Shown in pieces: positions 17,144 through 25,265 of a stretch of 64,000 nucleotides of DNA (its first letter is position 1; the number at the start of each line of letters is the position of its first letter). The position numbers and the translations under genes are program-made. Origin of the DNA: Ancylobacter amanitiformis (GTDB lineage: Bacteria > Pseudomonadota > Alphaproteobacteria > Rhizobiales > Xanthobacteraceae). Under the pieces are notes generated by a model. It worked only from the letters and a program-made list of their open reading frames with translations, did no database searches and was not told where the DNA came from. The stretch is from assembly GCF_030814815.1 (NCBI RefSeq), contig NZ_JAUSVR010000002.1:186001-250000 (forward strand), written 5' to 3'.

Positions 17144-18370
17144 GTGCAGAAGGTCCCCACGGGTCGGCGCGTGTATCGCGAAGCCTCGCCTACGGAGATG
17201 ATCTACATCGCCACGCGCATGATCGTGGTGAGCCGCAGCAGCCTCCGCGGAGCCGTCGACCGGGCACAGTTCGAGGCGGCCGTCGCGCATCTCGAAGCGC
17301 GCTATGGAATCCTGCGCTCGGTGGTCGAGGACGGGCATTTCGTGGGTCGGGTGGACGACCGATCCGCGGTCGAGAGCTGGTGGCCCGCCGATAGCTGCTC
17401 CGCCGAGGCTATGTATGCCAGATTGCTGAACGCCGACCTCGATACCGGAAAGACCCTCTATGCCATCCACGTCATCGCCACCGATGACGCGCTCGATGTC
17501 TTCATGCTCACCTCCCATGCGATCACCGACGCGACATCGCTGGTCGAGCTGCATTCCTGTCTCGCCCATATGTGCGACGGCGTCGTGCGCGGCCAGGTGC
17601 CGGCGCTCGGCGCGCAGCCGTTCCCGATCCCGGTCGACGATGCCGTGAGTTGCCGTCTGGCGGCGCTTGGCACGGATGCGCCGCCCTCCTCCTATTGCGG
17701 TGTGTTCGCCGAGATTCCCATGCCCGCGCGCCATGATGGCGGCCCCGTGACCCATCGGCTCGAACGCGTCGTGATCGGGGCGGACGCGATGCATCGGATG
17801 AAGACGGCAAGCCACGCCACCGGCTCTTCCGTGCACGCGCTCCTGCTGGCCGCGCTCGCTCTCGCCATACGTGACGTCGCGGACGACCACCCGCGCCAGA
17901 TCCTCATGCGATCATCGGTAGACATGCGCCGGCGGCTCGAGCCCCATATTTCACCCGAACTGGTGTTCACGGCCATCACCGGGCACATCACGCCGGTCCC
18001 CGACCTCGACCGGCCCATGGTCGAGATCGCCCGGTTCATCTTTGACGATATCCATCAGGGACTGGCGAACGGCAGCATCTTTCACGACTACATCAATTAT
18101 CCCAAGGCATTCAGCAGCCCTCGGCAGTCGCCGGTCGCCATCAATGTTTCCGACATCCAGACGGTGGAGTTTCATTGGCCGGTCGAGCGCCTGGCCGTGA
18201 CCGGTTTCGAGTATGCACTGGGCTGGATGAAGAAATTTCCGAACATCTCCGTGTCGGTCTACGACGGCACACTGATCGCCAACATCGTCTATGTCGAAGA
18301 GTTCGCCACTCCGGCAACGATCCGCGCCATCTCGGACGACTTCGTCAGGAGGCTCGATTCGGTCTGCTAA
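17144..18370 (+). CDS. Condensation/PapA5-like acyltransferase
   Basis: A 408-residue protein of the chloramphenicol-acetyltransferase-like fold found in NRPS condensation domains and PapA5 acyltransferases. The catalytic HxxxD motif is intact as His125-Ala-Ile-Thr-Asp129 in 'TSHAITDATS'. The C-terminal half has the PapA-type region 'SSVDMRRRLEP' and 'ITGHITPVPDL'. The GTG start follows AGGAGTCG. It stands alone, without carrier protein or adenylation domains, so it probably transfers an acyl group from CoA to an alcohol or amine. It converges on the malic enzyme gene. Confidence 0.78.
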   Translation: MQKVPTGRRVYREASPTEMIYIATRMIVVSRSSLRGAVDRAQFEAAVAHLEARYGILRSVVEDGHFVGRVDDRSAVESWWPADSCSAEAMYARLLNADLDTGKTLYAIHVIATDDALDVFMLTSHAITDATSLVELHSCLAHMCDGVVRGQVPALGAQPFPIPVDDAVSCRLAALGTDAPPSSYCGVFAEIPMPARHDGGPVTHRLERVVIGADAMHRMKTASHATGSSVHALLLAALALAIRDVADDHPRQILMRSSVDMRRRLEPHISPELVFTAITGHITPVPDLDRPMVEIARFIFDDIHQGLANGSIFHDYINYPKAFSSPRQSPVAINVSDIQTVEFHWPVERLAVTGFEYALGWMKKFPNISVSVYDGTLIANIVYVEEFATPATIRAISDDFVRRLDSVC

Positions 18371-18414
18371 CAATAGAAGCGCTGCCCCGAGGAGCCCGGC
18401 CGAGTTGCGGGCGA

Positions 18415-20106
18415 TTACGTTTCCTTCGCGGTGAGCGGGACATAACGCGGCGTCCAGACCTTGGCGCGCAGGCGCTGCTGGATCTGATCGACCGCGACGT
18501 CGGGCGCATCGCCGTCCCGATGCGCCTGCATCGCAACCGCCAGGGCGACCTGTGCCGCGACCTCGCGCAGGGCGCTCACCGGGGGCAGGAGATTGTGCCG
18601 CGGGTTGTCGCGCGCCGGCGACGCATCGGCCAGCGCCTTCGCCGCCGCCATGAACATTCCATCCGTGACGCGGCTCGCGCCGACCGCCAGAACGCCGAGG
18701 CCAACTCCCGGAAAGACGTAGGAATTGTTGGTCTGGTCCACCCTGAAGCGGGCGCCGTCGCGCAGGAGCGGGGGGAACGGGCTGCCAACGCCCACCAGGG
18801 CCCGCCCATCGGTCCACACCTCGATATCCGCCGGCGTCGCTTCCGCACGCGAGGTCGGGTTCGACAGCGGAAAGATGACCGGTCGCTCATTGCATTGCGC
18901 CATGGCGCGGACCACCGGCTCGCTGAAGGCGCCCGCCTCGCCGGAGACGCCGATCAGCACCGTTGGCCGGGCGTTGCGCACCACGTCGAGAAGCTCGATC
19001 CTGTCGGGACGGCCCAGCGTCCAGCCGTCGACCGCCGGCCTCTTCTGCACGAAGGGGATCTGGAATGGGGCAAGTCCGGGCATATCTTCGATCAGGAGGC
19101 CGTCGCGATCGACCATGAAGAAGCGTGCGGTCGCCTCGCTTTCCGAAAGCCCCGCATCGCACATGGCGGTGTGGATCAGGCGGGCGATGCCGCAGCCGGC
19201 CGAGCCGGCACCGAACACCGCCACACGCTGCTCGACCAGTGGCACGCCAGTGACATTGATAGCCGCCAGAAGAGTGCCGGTCGCCACCGCCGCCGTGCCT
19301 TGCACGTCGTCGTTGAAGGTGCACAGCCGGTCGCGATAGAGCTCCAGCAGGCGCGTCGCATTGGTCTTCGCGAAGTCTTCCCACTGCAGCAGAACCCGCG
19401 GCCAGCGCCGGATGACGGCGGAGACGAAGGCCTCGATGAAGTCGTCATACTCCTGCCCCCGCACCCGCGCGTGGCGCCAGCCCACATAGAGCGGATCGGC
19501 AAGGCATTCGGCATTGTCGGTCCCGACATCGAGCAGGATCGGCAGTGTGGTCGCCGGATGAAGGCCGCCGCAGCCGGAATAGAGCGCGAGCTTGCCGATG
19601 GGGATGCCCATGCCGCCCGCGCCCTGGTCGCCCAGCCCCAGGATGCGCTCGCCATCGGTCACGACGATCGCCTCCACCCCGTCGAAGCGCGGGTGCGCCA
19701 AGATCTGGTCGAGCCGCGACCGATGGGGAATGCTGAGGAACAGGCCGCGCGGCTTGTGGTACAGGCGGCTGAACTGCTGGCAGCCGGCACCGACCGTGGG
19801 CGTGTAGACGATGGGCAGCAGCTCTTCCAGGTTCGCGACCAGCGTCGCGTAGAACAGGGTCTCGTTGGTGTCCTGAAGCTCGCGCAGGAAGGCATAGCGT
19901 TCGAGATCGGTCTCGAACTGGCGCAGCGACTGCAGGGCGCGGGAGATCTGTTCGTCCAGGGTCGAGACATGCGGCGGCAGCAATCCGTGGAGATGGAAGG
20001 CATCGCGCTCGGCCTCGGAGAACGCTGTACCCTTGTTGAGCTGCGGATCAGCCAGCAATTCGTATCCGCTCAGCGCGGTGGCCATGGGTGCCGTCGCTTC
20101 AGACAT
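18415..20106 (-). CDS. NAD-dependent malic enzyme (MaeA/SfcA type)
   Basis: A 563-residue malic enzyme of the large single-domain form that decarboxylates malate to pyruvate with reduction of NAD(P). It shows the malate-binding 'VYTPTVGAGCQQFS', the NAD motif 'VVTDGERILGLGDQGAGGMG', the metal-binding stretch 'FNDDVQGTAAVA' and the second dinucleotide site 'AVFGAGSAGCGIAR'. Length fits MaeA rather than the 750-residue MaeB hybrids. A malolactic enzyme would look similar. It is the last gene after the NHLP-like pair and the CocE hydrolase, 11 bases downstream of the latter, so it is probably co-transcribed. Confidence 0.9.
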   Translation of the reverse strand: MSEATAPMATALSGYELLADPQLNKGTAFSEAERDAFHLHGLLPPHVSTLDEQISRALQSLRQFETDLERYAFLRELQDTNETLFYATLVANLEELLPIVYTPTVGAGCQQFSRLYHKPRGLFLSIPHRSRLDQILAHPRFDGVEAIVVTDGERILGLGDQGAGGMGIPIGKLALYSGCGGLHPATTLPILLDVGTDNAECLADPLYVGWRHARVRGQEYDDFIEAFVSAVIRRWPRVLLQWEDFAKTNATRLLELYRDRLCTFNDDVQGTAAVATGTLLAAINVTGVPLVEQRVAVFGAGSAGCGIARLIHTAMCDAGLSESEATARFFMVDRDGLLIEDMPGLAPFQIPFVQKRPAVDGWTLGRPDRIELLDVVRNARPTVLIGVSGEAGAFSEPVVRAMAQCNERPVIFPLSNPTSRAEATPADIEVWTDGRALVGVGSPFPPLLRDGARFRVDQTNNSYVFPGVGLGVLAVGASRVTDGMFMAAAKALADASPARDNPRHNLLPPVSALREVAAQVALAVAMQAHRDGDAPDVAVDQIQQRLRAKVWTPRYVPLTAKET

Positions 20107-20117
20107 GAAAATCTCTC

Positions 20118-21911
20118 CTATCCCTGACCGGTGCGCCGCAGCTCGATGTAGGTATCAGGCCCGTAATGCAGGGTGTTGCGCGCGTAATAGGGCGGCACCT
20201 GCATGTCGAATTGCGCGTGCCCGTGGCTCACGTCGCTGCGCAGCAGGTCGGTGCGGCTGGCGATGTCGAGACGCAGCCGCTCGCCCGGCTTCAGCACCAC
20301 GGGCTGCGGCGTCAGGCTGAAGCGCAGCGTCACCGGCACGCCGGGGGTGAGCGGTTCGGGTGTGTCGATGTCGATGGCGATTTCCGTTTCGGTGCAGCGC
20401 GCGGCGTCGATCCTGCGGCAGGCGGGGCGGATCGCGCCCATGGAGAGGATCTGGTAGGCGCCATCGGCCGAGACGAGGCCGGTGCGGGCCACCACGTAGG
20501 AATCGATCTCGTTGCAGCTGAAGGAGAGGCTCACGGTCACCGGACCGGTCAGCTCGATTTCCTCCTCGATCGGTAGTTCGAAGGTGAGGCGCTGGGTCTC
20601 CACCTCGTCGAAACCGGCCGTCACGATGCCACCCAGCGGCACCGCCGCCCATCGGTTCGTCCCGCCGTCGCCCGGCGCGTGGTCGAGGCGATGGGTTGCG
20701 GCGTCGGCGCCATCGGAGGCCGGGTAGAGGCGCAGTGCCGTGCCGCCGGGCAGCGGCCAGTCCGGTGCGCTGCGATAGTCCTTCGTGCCCTCCGTCCAGT
20801 ATCGCACCCGCGGCTGCGCGCCATAGCCGTTCTCCGCGCCGTAGACGAGGTGATCGAAGAAGGCGAGCGCTTCCAGCTGCCACGCATAGACCGGCAGGTC
20901 ATAGCTCGCGGGGCCGATGATCAGCCAGCGTTGATCTTTCGCCGTGCCGGCATTCTCGAACAGATCATAGGCGCCGAACTGGTGCAGGTTGAGGTACCCG
21001 GCATTCTGCACCACCACGAACGGCACCTCGATGTCGCCCAGCGCGCCGGACGGGCCGGCGGGCAGCACGCTCGTCGCCCGGGTCTTGCCGTCGAGCATGA
21101 GGCCGGCGAACAGGCGGCGCGCCTGCGGCGTCGGCACCTGTCGCTCGAAGGTCCTCATGATCCGCGCCGTGCGCTTCTTCACTTGCGGCCACCACACAGG
21201 CTTCAGGGCGGAGTTGGTGATGTGGCTCACCACCGCGCGCAGCAACGGCGGCACCTGCAGCCGGAACTGCAGGGGCGTGAAGTTCGCGCCCATCCAGAGC
21301 GCGAAGAAATCGGGCTGTGGCGCGCCGCCGAACATGGCGATGTGGCGGAAATAGTCCGTGCACATCTCGTTGGTGAAGAAGCCCTTCAGCGCCGGCGGGC
21401 GAAGCCGCGCCACCTGCGGCTGGGTCAGCCCGTAATAGGAGGTGCCGAACAGCACCACCTGCCCATCGCACCAGGGCTGCGCGGCGGCCCATTGGATCAC
21501 CTTGGCGTAGTCCTCCACGTCGGTGTCGTTGAGGTAGACAGCATCGGCGCCGCCGGAACGGCCCATGCCGCGCCGGGTGACGATGACATGGGCATAGCCG
21601 CGATCGGTGAAGACCGGCGGGCTCCCGGTTTCGTTATTGCCCGCAGGCACGCCGGCGGCCTGCAATTCCTTGGAATAGGCCCCAAAGCAGATGACTGCGG
21701 GAAAGCGGCCGGGCGCCCGGGGCACATAGACATCGGCCGCAAGCGCGACGGCGGGCGCGACCTCGATCATCTGGTCGGCGAGGACGCGGCAGCCGAGCCC
21801 CGACTTCGCGACGGGTCCCGGCGTCCAGCCGGCCAGCTGCGCGCCGAACAGGCCGCCCTTCGGCGCGATGAGATTATCCCAGAAACCCGGCTTCCCGTTC
21901 CTGGCCGTCAT
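20118..21911 (-). CDS. CocE/NonD family hydrolase (S15, X-Pro dipeptidyl-peptidase fold)
   Basis: A 597-residue alpha/beta hydrolase with a C-terminal jelly-roll domain. The nucleophile elbow is 'FGTSYYG', matching GxSYxG of CocE and glutaryl-acylase relatives. The oxyanion region 'RRGMGRSGG' and a C-terminal 'PGERLRLDIASR' sandwich are also typical. It hydrolyses esters or amides, for example ester-linked acyl groups or peptide bonds. No signal peptide is seen, so it is probably cytoplasmic. It is downstream of two NHLP-like genes and upstream of malic enzyme. A role in processing a peptide or acylated product is possible but unproven. Confidence 0.87.
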   Translation of the reverse strand: MTARNGKPGFWDNLIAPKGGLFGAQLAGWTPGPVAKSGLGCRVLADQMIEVAPAVALAADVYVPRAPGRFPAVICFGAYSKELQAAGVPAGNNETGSPPVFTDRGYAHVIVTRRGMGRSGGADAVYLNDTDVEDYAKVIQWAAAQPWCDGQVVLFGTSYYGLTQPQVARLRPPALKGFFTNEMCTDYFRHIAMFGGAPQPDFFALWMGANFTPLQFRLQVPPLLRAVVSHITNSALKPVWWPQVKKRTARIMRTFERQVPTPQARRLFAGLMLDGKTRATSVLPAGPSGALGDIEVPFVVVQNAGYLNLHQFGAYDLFENAGTAKDQRWLIIGPASYDLPVYAWQLEALAFFDHLVYGAENGYGAQPRVRYWTEGTKDYRSAPDWPLPGGTALRLYPASDGADAATHRLDHAPGDGGTNRWAAVPLGGIVTAGFDEVETQRLTFELPIEEEIELTGPVTVSLSFSCNEIDSYVVARTGLVSADGAYQILSMGAIRPACRRIDAARCTETEIAIDIDTPEPLTPGVPVTLRFSLTPQPVVLKPGERLRLDIASRTDLLRSDVSHGHAQFDMQVPPYYARNTLHYGPDTYIELRRTGQG

Positions 21912-21967
21912 GTGGATTCTCCCCCGGTCTCAGGCTCGCCGCGTCGGGCCACGGCGCGGGGTGCGTC

Positions 21968-22336
21968 CTACAATTGCGAGCGGTCGAAGCCGGTCTTCGT
22001 CTGCGCCGCCAGCCGCATCTCCCGCACCACCCATTTCTGCTTGTCATCGGGAATGAAGAAGCCGCCGATGCCGGATGAAAAGAGCAGGTCGAAGACGCGC
22101 TCCGTCATCTCGGTGAGTGCCCGCTCCAGATCCGTCCCGGCCTCGGGCTTCGGCGGAACCATGATGACGATGGTGTCTTCCACCTGCTCGATGATCTCGA
22201 TCCTGAAATCCGGGCCCGGTGTGTAGCCGAACTCCGCGCAGACCACCCCGACCGGGTCGGCGAGGAGCTTCGCGCGATAGTCGGGATCGGTGGCGATGCG
22301 CTCGTAATTCTTTTCGACGAAATCGGCATGGCTCAC
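21968..22336 (-). CDS. NHLP (nitrile hydratase-like leader) family protein 2
   Basis: A 122-residue protein. The first 65 residues resemble the alpha-subunit leader fold of nitrile hydratase: 'ATDPDYRAKLLADPVGVV', 'AEFGYTPGPDFRIEIIEQV' and 'DTIVIMVPP', the NHLP signature used as a leader in some ribosomal peptides. The tail (67-122) contains a hydrophobic patch 'FDLLFSSGIGGFFIP' and no Cys. The GTG start overlaps the previous gene's stop (GTGA), so the two are translationally coupled. No recognisable NHLP-modifying enzyme or exporter is adjacent. A stand-alone enzyme-helper role is equally possible. Confidence 0.62.
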   Translation of the reverse strand: MSHADFVEKNYERIATDPDYRAKLLADPVGVVCAEFGYTPGPDFRIEIIEQVEDTIVIMVPPKPEAGTDLERALTEMTERVFDLLFSSGIGGFFIPDDKQKWVVREMRLAAQTKTGFDRSQL

Positions 22337-22668
22337 GGCTGATCTCCCCCGGTGCGGGCCGCATTGCGCAGGGCGAGCAGCTTGAATTTGGCAGCGACGG
22401 GCACAAGCCAGATGAAAAGCCCCTGGCTGGACCATAGATCCATCTGGTTGAGCGGCGCCGTCGGCGGCGGCGCGTTGGGCGCACGCGCGGGCGGAATGGT
22501 GAAATAGACCCGGTCGCGCCGCTGCACCACGACCTTCACCTTGACGCCGGCCGGCACCTCGACGCCCATGGATCCCAGCGCTGCGACGGGGTCGCGCTCC
22601 ACCTGCGCGGCGAACGCGTCGTCGGTCCACACGCGCCGCGTCAGCTCTTTCTCGAAATCTCCGGACAC
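22333..22668 (-). CDS. NHLP (nitrile hydratase-like leader) family protein 1
   Basis: A 111-residue protein from a GTG at 22668 preceded by AGGGAGA. Residues 1-60 follow the NHLP pattern: 'FAAQVERDPVAALGSMG', 'VEVPAGVKVKVV' and 'DRVYFTIPP'. The remaining 50 residues are Pro-rich, then hydrophobic around 'WSSQGLFIWLVPVAAKF', and contain no Cys. It heads a minus-strand set of four close genes: NHLP1, NHLP2, CocE hydrolase and malic enzyme. The paired, coupled arrangement suggests that the two proteins work together. Confidence 0.62.
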   Translation of the reverse strand: MSGDFEKELTRRVWTDDAFAAQVERDPVAALGSMGVEVPAGVKVKVVVQRRDRVYFTIPPARAPNAPPPTAPLNQMDLWSSQGLFIWLVPVAAKFKLLALRNAARTGGDQP

Positions 22669-22747
22669 GGATGTCTCCCTTACTCCCGGTTCGATGGGGA
22701 TGCGGCGGGGCCGCGCCGCCGCCGCTTCACGGCTCGCGATCGATGAT

Positions 22748-23012
22748 CAGGCGGCGATGCAGGCCGTGAGGGCCCGCCACTGCCCGACCAGCGATCCCGG
22801 CCGCACCACCCCCGCCGCACCACGGCGAGGACCGGGCCGCTGCCGAACCTTGTCCCGGTGCGAAAGCGGCGCGTGGCCTCGGGGCTCGTCAGGGCATGCG
22901 ACCGACCGACAATCTTCTGCAGGACCGTGATGAGGTACGCTTCATCCGCGATCGTCTTTCGTCCGGCAGCGTCGCGCATCGGGACGGTCAAGTCGAGAAA
23001 TGCAGCGTCCAT
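22748..23012 (-). pseudogene. dld: D-lactate dehydrogenase (quinone) N-terminal remnant
   Basis: From ATG 23012 the frame reads 'YLITVLQKIVGRSHALTSPE' and 'TRRFRTGTRFGSGPVLAVV', closely resembling the N-terminus of Dld ('FLNELARLVGSSHLLTDP' and 'ARYRKGFRSGQGDALAVV'). A GCCGCACCAC repeat at 22800-22809 and 22814-22823 marks a 14-base tandem duplication that breaks the frame. In the next frame the gene continues 'RPGSLVGQWRALTACIAA', as expected for Dld, and then stops. About 500 residues of the enzyme are missing. A membrane flavoprotein gene has been reduced to about 265 bases. Confidence 0.75.
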
Positions 23013-23036
23013 GGCCACAGGCTCCCCCAACATCAT

Positions 23037-23326
23037 CTCCAGCTATCGGCCGCATGCGACCAACGGTCTGATCTGATGATCGCCCCTGAAAAAGATCCGT
23101 CGGCGGCTGATGAACCGCCCGGCCTGTGCTTATGAGACGTCAGCCTATCGCCACGGCATTGGGGCGCACATCAACAGAAGTGGTGAGGTGCCCAAGATTG
23201 TTGTTCGGATTGAAAGACGAGCGGTGAACCCGGGCAATGCCGCTTTAGCTGTATCCCGGTAGTCGGTTTGCGTTGAATGCGCGCCGCGTCTCTGGCATCT
23301 TCTGGCTACCTCCAAGGTTGGCCAGC
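23037..23326. other. Intergenic region upstream of LuxR-type regulator
   Basis: About 290 bases between the dld remnant and the regulator, with lower GC near 23,130-23,260. Promoters for the regulator, and possibly for the minus-strand NHLP operon before the dld remnant decayed, could lie here. I see no firm -35/-10 pair and no open frame worth calling. Confidence 0.35.
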
Positions 23327-24499
23327 GTGAAAGACACGGAGCGCGAGCTCGCCGATTGCGTCGGCGCCATTTATCAGGCTGGCGCCGGGGACGGCAGCTG
23401 GCTTGACGTTGGCGACCGCATCTGCCGGATCATGGACGCCCGGCGCGCCCTGCTGGTCCTCGGTGGCCCCGGGGGACCTCGCAACGTGCTGATGCCTGCC
23501 GACGGCAGCGAGAGCGCATACTCGGGCTATTTCCACGCCAGAGACCCCTACGCCGCCAAGGCCCGCCATGACTTCGCGACAGCACGGGCCCACCACCTCG
23601 GCAACGCGAAGCTCGGCGCCGAGCTGGTCGCCGAAAACGACCTTCTCCGTAGCGAATATTACTTCGACTTCGCCCGGCATCACGAGCGTCGCCATGTGAT
23701 CGGCGGCATGGCCGGCCTCACGGAGGCGACGCCGATATTGGTGTCCCGCGGCGACGAGTCCGGGGCGTTCGACGAAACCCATATCCGGCTGCTGAAGACC
23801 CTGATGCCGCACGTCCAGCGCGCCATCGAGCTGCGCGCACGGCTGGGGCGGGAATACGAGGCGAGCGCTCTGACGCGGGCCGCCCTGGACGCGCTTCCCG
23901 TGGGCGTGGGGGTCGTCGATGCGGGGTTGAAGATCCGCTTCGTCAACGATCTCGCCCGCAGGTACTTGGCCGGTCCCGATTCCGGCCTGTTCTCCATGCG
24001 CTCAGGCCCTTATGCCGGCAGTGGTGTGTACCTCGCGGCCATGTCCCGCGAGGAGACCAGCGTGCTGCGGCGGCTCGTGGCCTCCGCAACGTCAGGGGGC
24101 ACGGGAGGCGCCATGCGGGTGACCTCCCGCAGCGGCGCGGTGGTGGGCCTGATGGTTGCGCCGGCGCCGCAGGGCCTGGCCGCTGAAGTGAGCGGAATGG
24201 ATGGCGGCGCCGCAAGGGAGGCCCTCGCCCTGCTGATCCTACGCCCGCTCGACCGCAAGGTGGCGCCGCAAGCGGACATGCTGTGCGAGATGTTCGGCTT
24301 CAGCCGGGCCGAGGCGGAGGTCGCGATCGCGCTCACCGGCGGCGCCAGCGCCGAGGATGTGGCGCGCGGACGCGGGGTCTCTCTCATGACCGTCCGCAGC
24401 CAGATCCGCTCGATCCTGGGCAAATCGGAAGCGGAGAACCTGCGCGATTTCGAGCGTACCATGGCGACGCTCGGGGCGTTTGTGCCGCAATTGCGCTGA
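23327..24499 (+). CDS. LuxR-type HTH transcriptional regulator
   Basis: About 390 residues from a GTG at 23327 (an in-frame TTG at 23273 is less likely). Residues 1-300 form an unannotated sensor region with a PAS-like segment around 'LDALPVGVGVVDAGLKIRFV'. The C-terminal 65 residues are a LuxR-type HTH: 'FGFSRAEAEVAIALTGGAS', 'EDVARGRGVSLMTVRSQ' and 'IRSILGKSEAENL'. It sits directly upstream of ubiX-ubiD-padC in the same direction and probably activates them in response to an aromatic substrate. No receiver or acyl-homoserine-lactone domain is seen. Confidence 0.85.
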   Translation: MKDTERELADCVGAIYQAGAGDGSWLDVGDRICRIMDARRALLVLGGPGGPRNVLMPADGSESAYSGYFHARDPYAAKARHDFATARAHHLGNAKLGAELVAENDLLRSEYYFDFARHHERRHVIGGMAGLTEATPILVSRGDESGAFDETHIRLLKTLMPHVQRAIELRARLGREYEASALTRAALDALPVGVGVVDAGLKIRFVNDLARRYLAGPDSGLFSMRSGPYAGSGVYLAAMSREETSVLRRLVASATSGGTGGAMRVTSRSGAVVGLMVAPAPQGLAAEVSGMDGGAAREALALLILRPLDRKVAPQADMLCEMFGFSRAEAEVAIALTGGASAEDVARGRGVSLMTVRSQIRSILGKSEAENLRDFERTMATLGAFVPQLR

Positions 24500-24617
24500 A
24501 GCGTCTTCGGCCGGCCCCGTCCGGCGGCCCTAGTTCCCGCATAGACAGTTCTGACGATGAGGCCTCTGGCCCGGCCGGCTAGGCTCCGTTCAATCGAACC
24601 GGGACCGGACGCACGCC

Positions 24618-25265
24618 ATGCAACTGCACGTCACTCCTGCGCCACGCCGGCGCATGATCGTCGGGATCAGCGGCGCCACAGGGATCATCTACGGGCTGCG
24701 CATCCTGGAGGTGCTGAGGCTTCTCGACATCGAGGCGCATCTCGTCATGTCGAAGCCGGGCGAGCGCACCCTTGCCTATGAGACCGACCTGAAAATGCGC
24801 GACGTCCGCGCCATGGCTGATTTCAGCTATGGCGACGCCGACATCGGTGCCGCGATCGCCTCCGGCTCGTTCCGCACCATGGGCATGATCGTCGCGCCCT
24901 GTTCGGTGAGGAGCCTGTCCGCCATCGCCACCGGCAACACCGACGGCCTGCTCACCCGCGCGGCCGACGTCTGCCTGAAGGAGCGGCGCCGTGTGGTCCT
25001 GATGTTCCGCGAGACGCCCCTGCATGCCGGGCACATTGGCGCCATGGCGCAGGCGACCGCGAACGGCGCCATCGTCTTCCCGCCCGTCCCGGCCTTCTAC
25101 GACCGACCGGCCTCGCTCGACGAGATGGTGAACCACACGGTCGGGCGCGTGCTCGACCTCTACGACCTCGATGCCGGGCTGGTGCGCCGCTGGAGCGGCA
25201 AGCCTGAACGCACTCCGCCCGAAGCCGCCGGCCGCTCCGAAATCCTCGCCAAGGAACGCGTGTGA
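24618..25265 (+). CDS. ubiX: UbiX-family flavin prenyltransferase
   Basis: A 215-residue flavoprotein of the UbiX/Pad1 family, which makes prenylated FMN, the cofactor of UbiD decarboxylases. Motifs seen: 'IVGISGATGIIYGLRIL' (FMN phosphate site), 'IVAPCSVRSLSAIATG' and 'LMFRETPLHAGHI'. It is slightly longer than usual at both ends. Its stop overlaps the start of the ubiD gene (TGATG), so the cofactor maker and the enzyme are translationally coupled. This dedicated pair indicates a catabolic decarboxylase rather than the ubiquinone-pathway copy. Confidence 0.92.
   Translation: MQLHVTPAPRRRMIVGISGATGIIYGLRILEVLRLLDIEAHLVMSKPGERTLAYETDLKMRDVRAMADFSYGDADIGAAIASGSFRTMGMIVAPCSVRSLSAIATGNTDGLLTRAADVCLKERRRVVLMFRETPLHAGHIGAMAQATANGAIVFPPVPAFYDRPASLDEMVNHTVGRVLDLYDLDAGLVRRWSGKPERTPPEAAGRSEILAKERV

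Noticed and set aside
22680..23036. Reading the 118-residue minus-strand frame as an intact gene
   Set aside because: Only the first about 70 residues match Dld; the rest is an Arg/Pro-rich out-of-frame tail after the 14-bp duplication.
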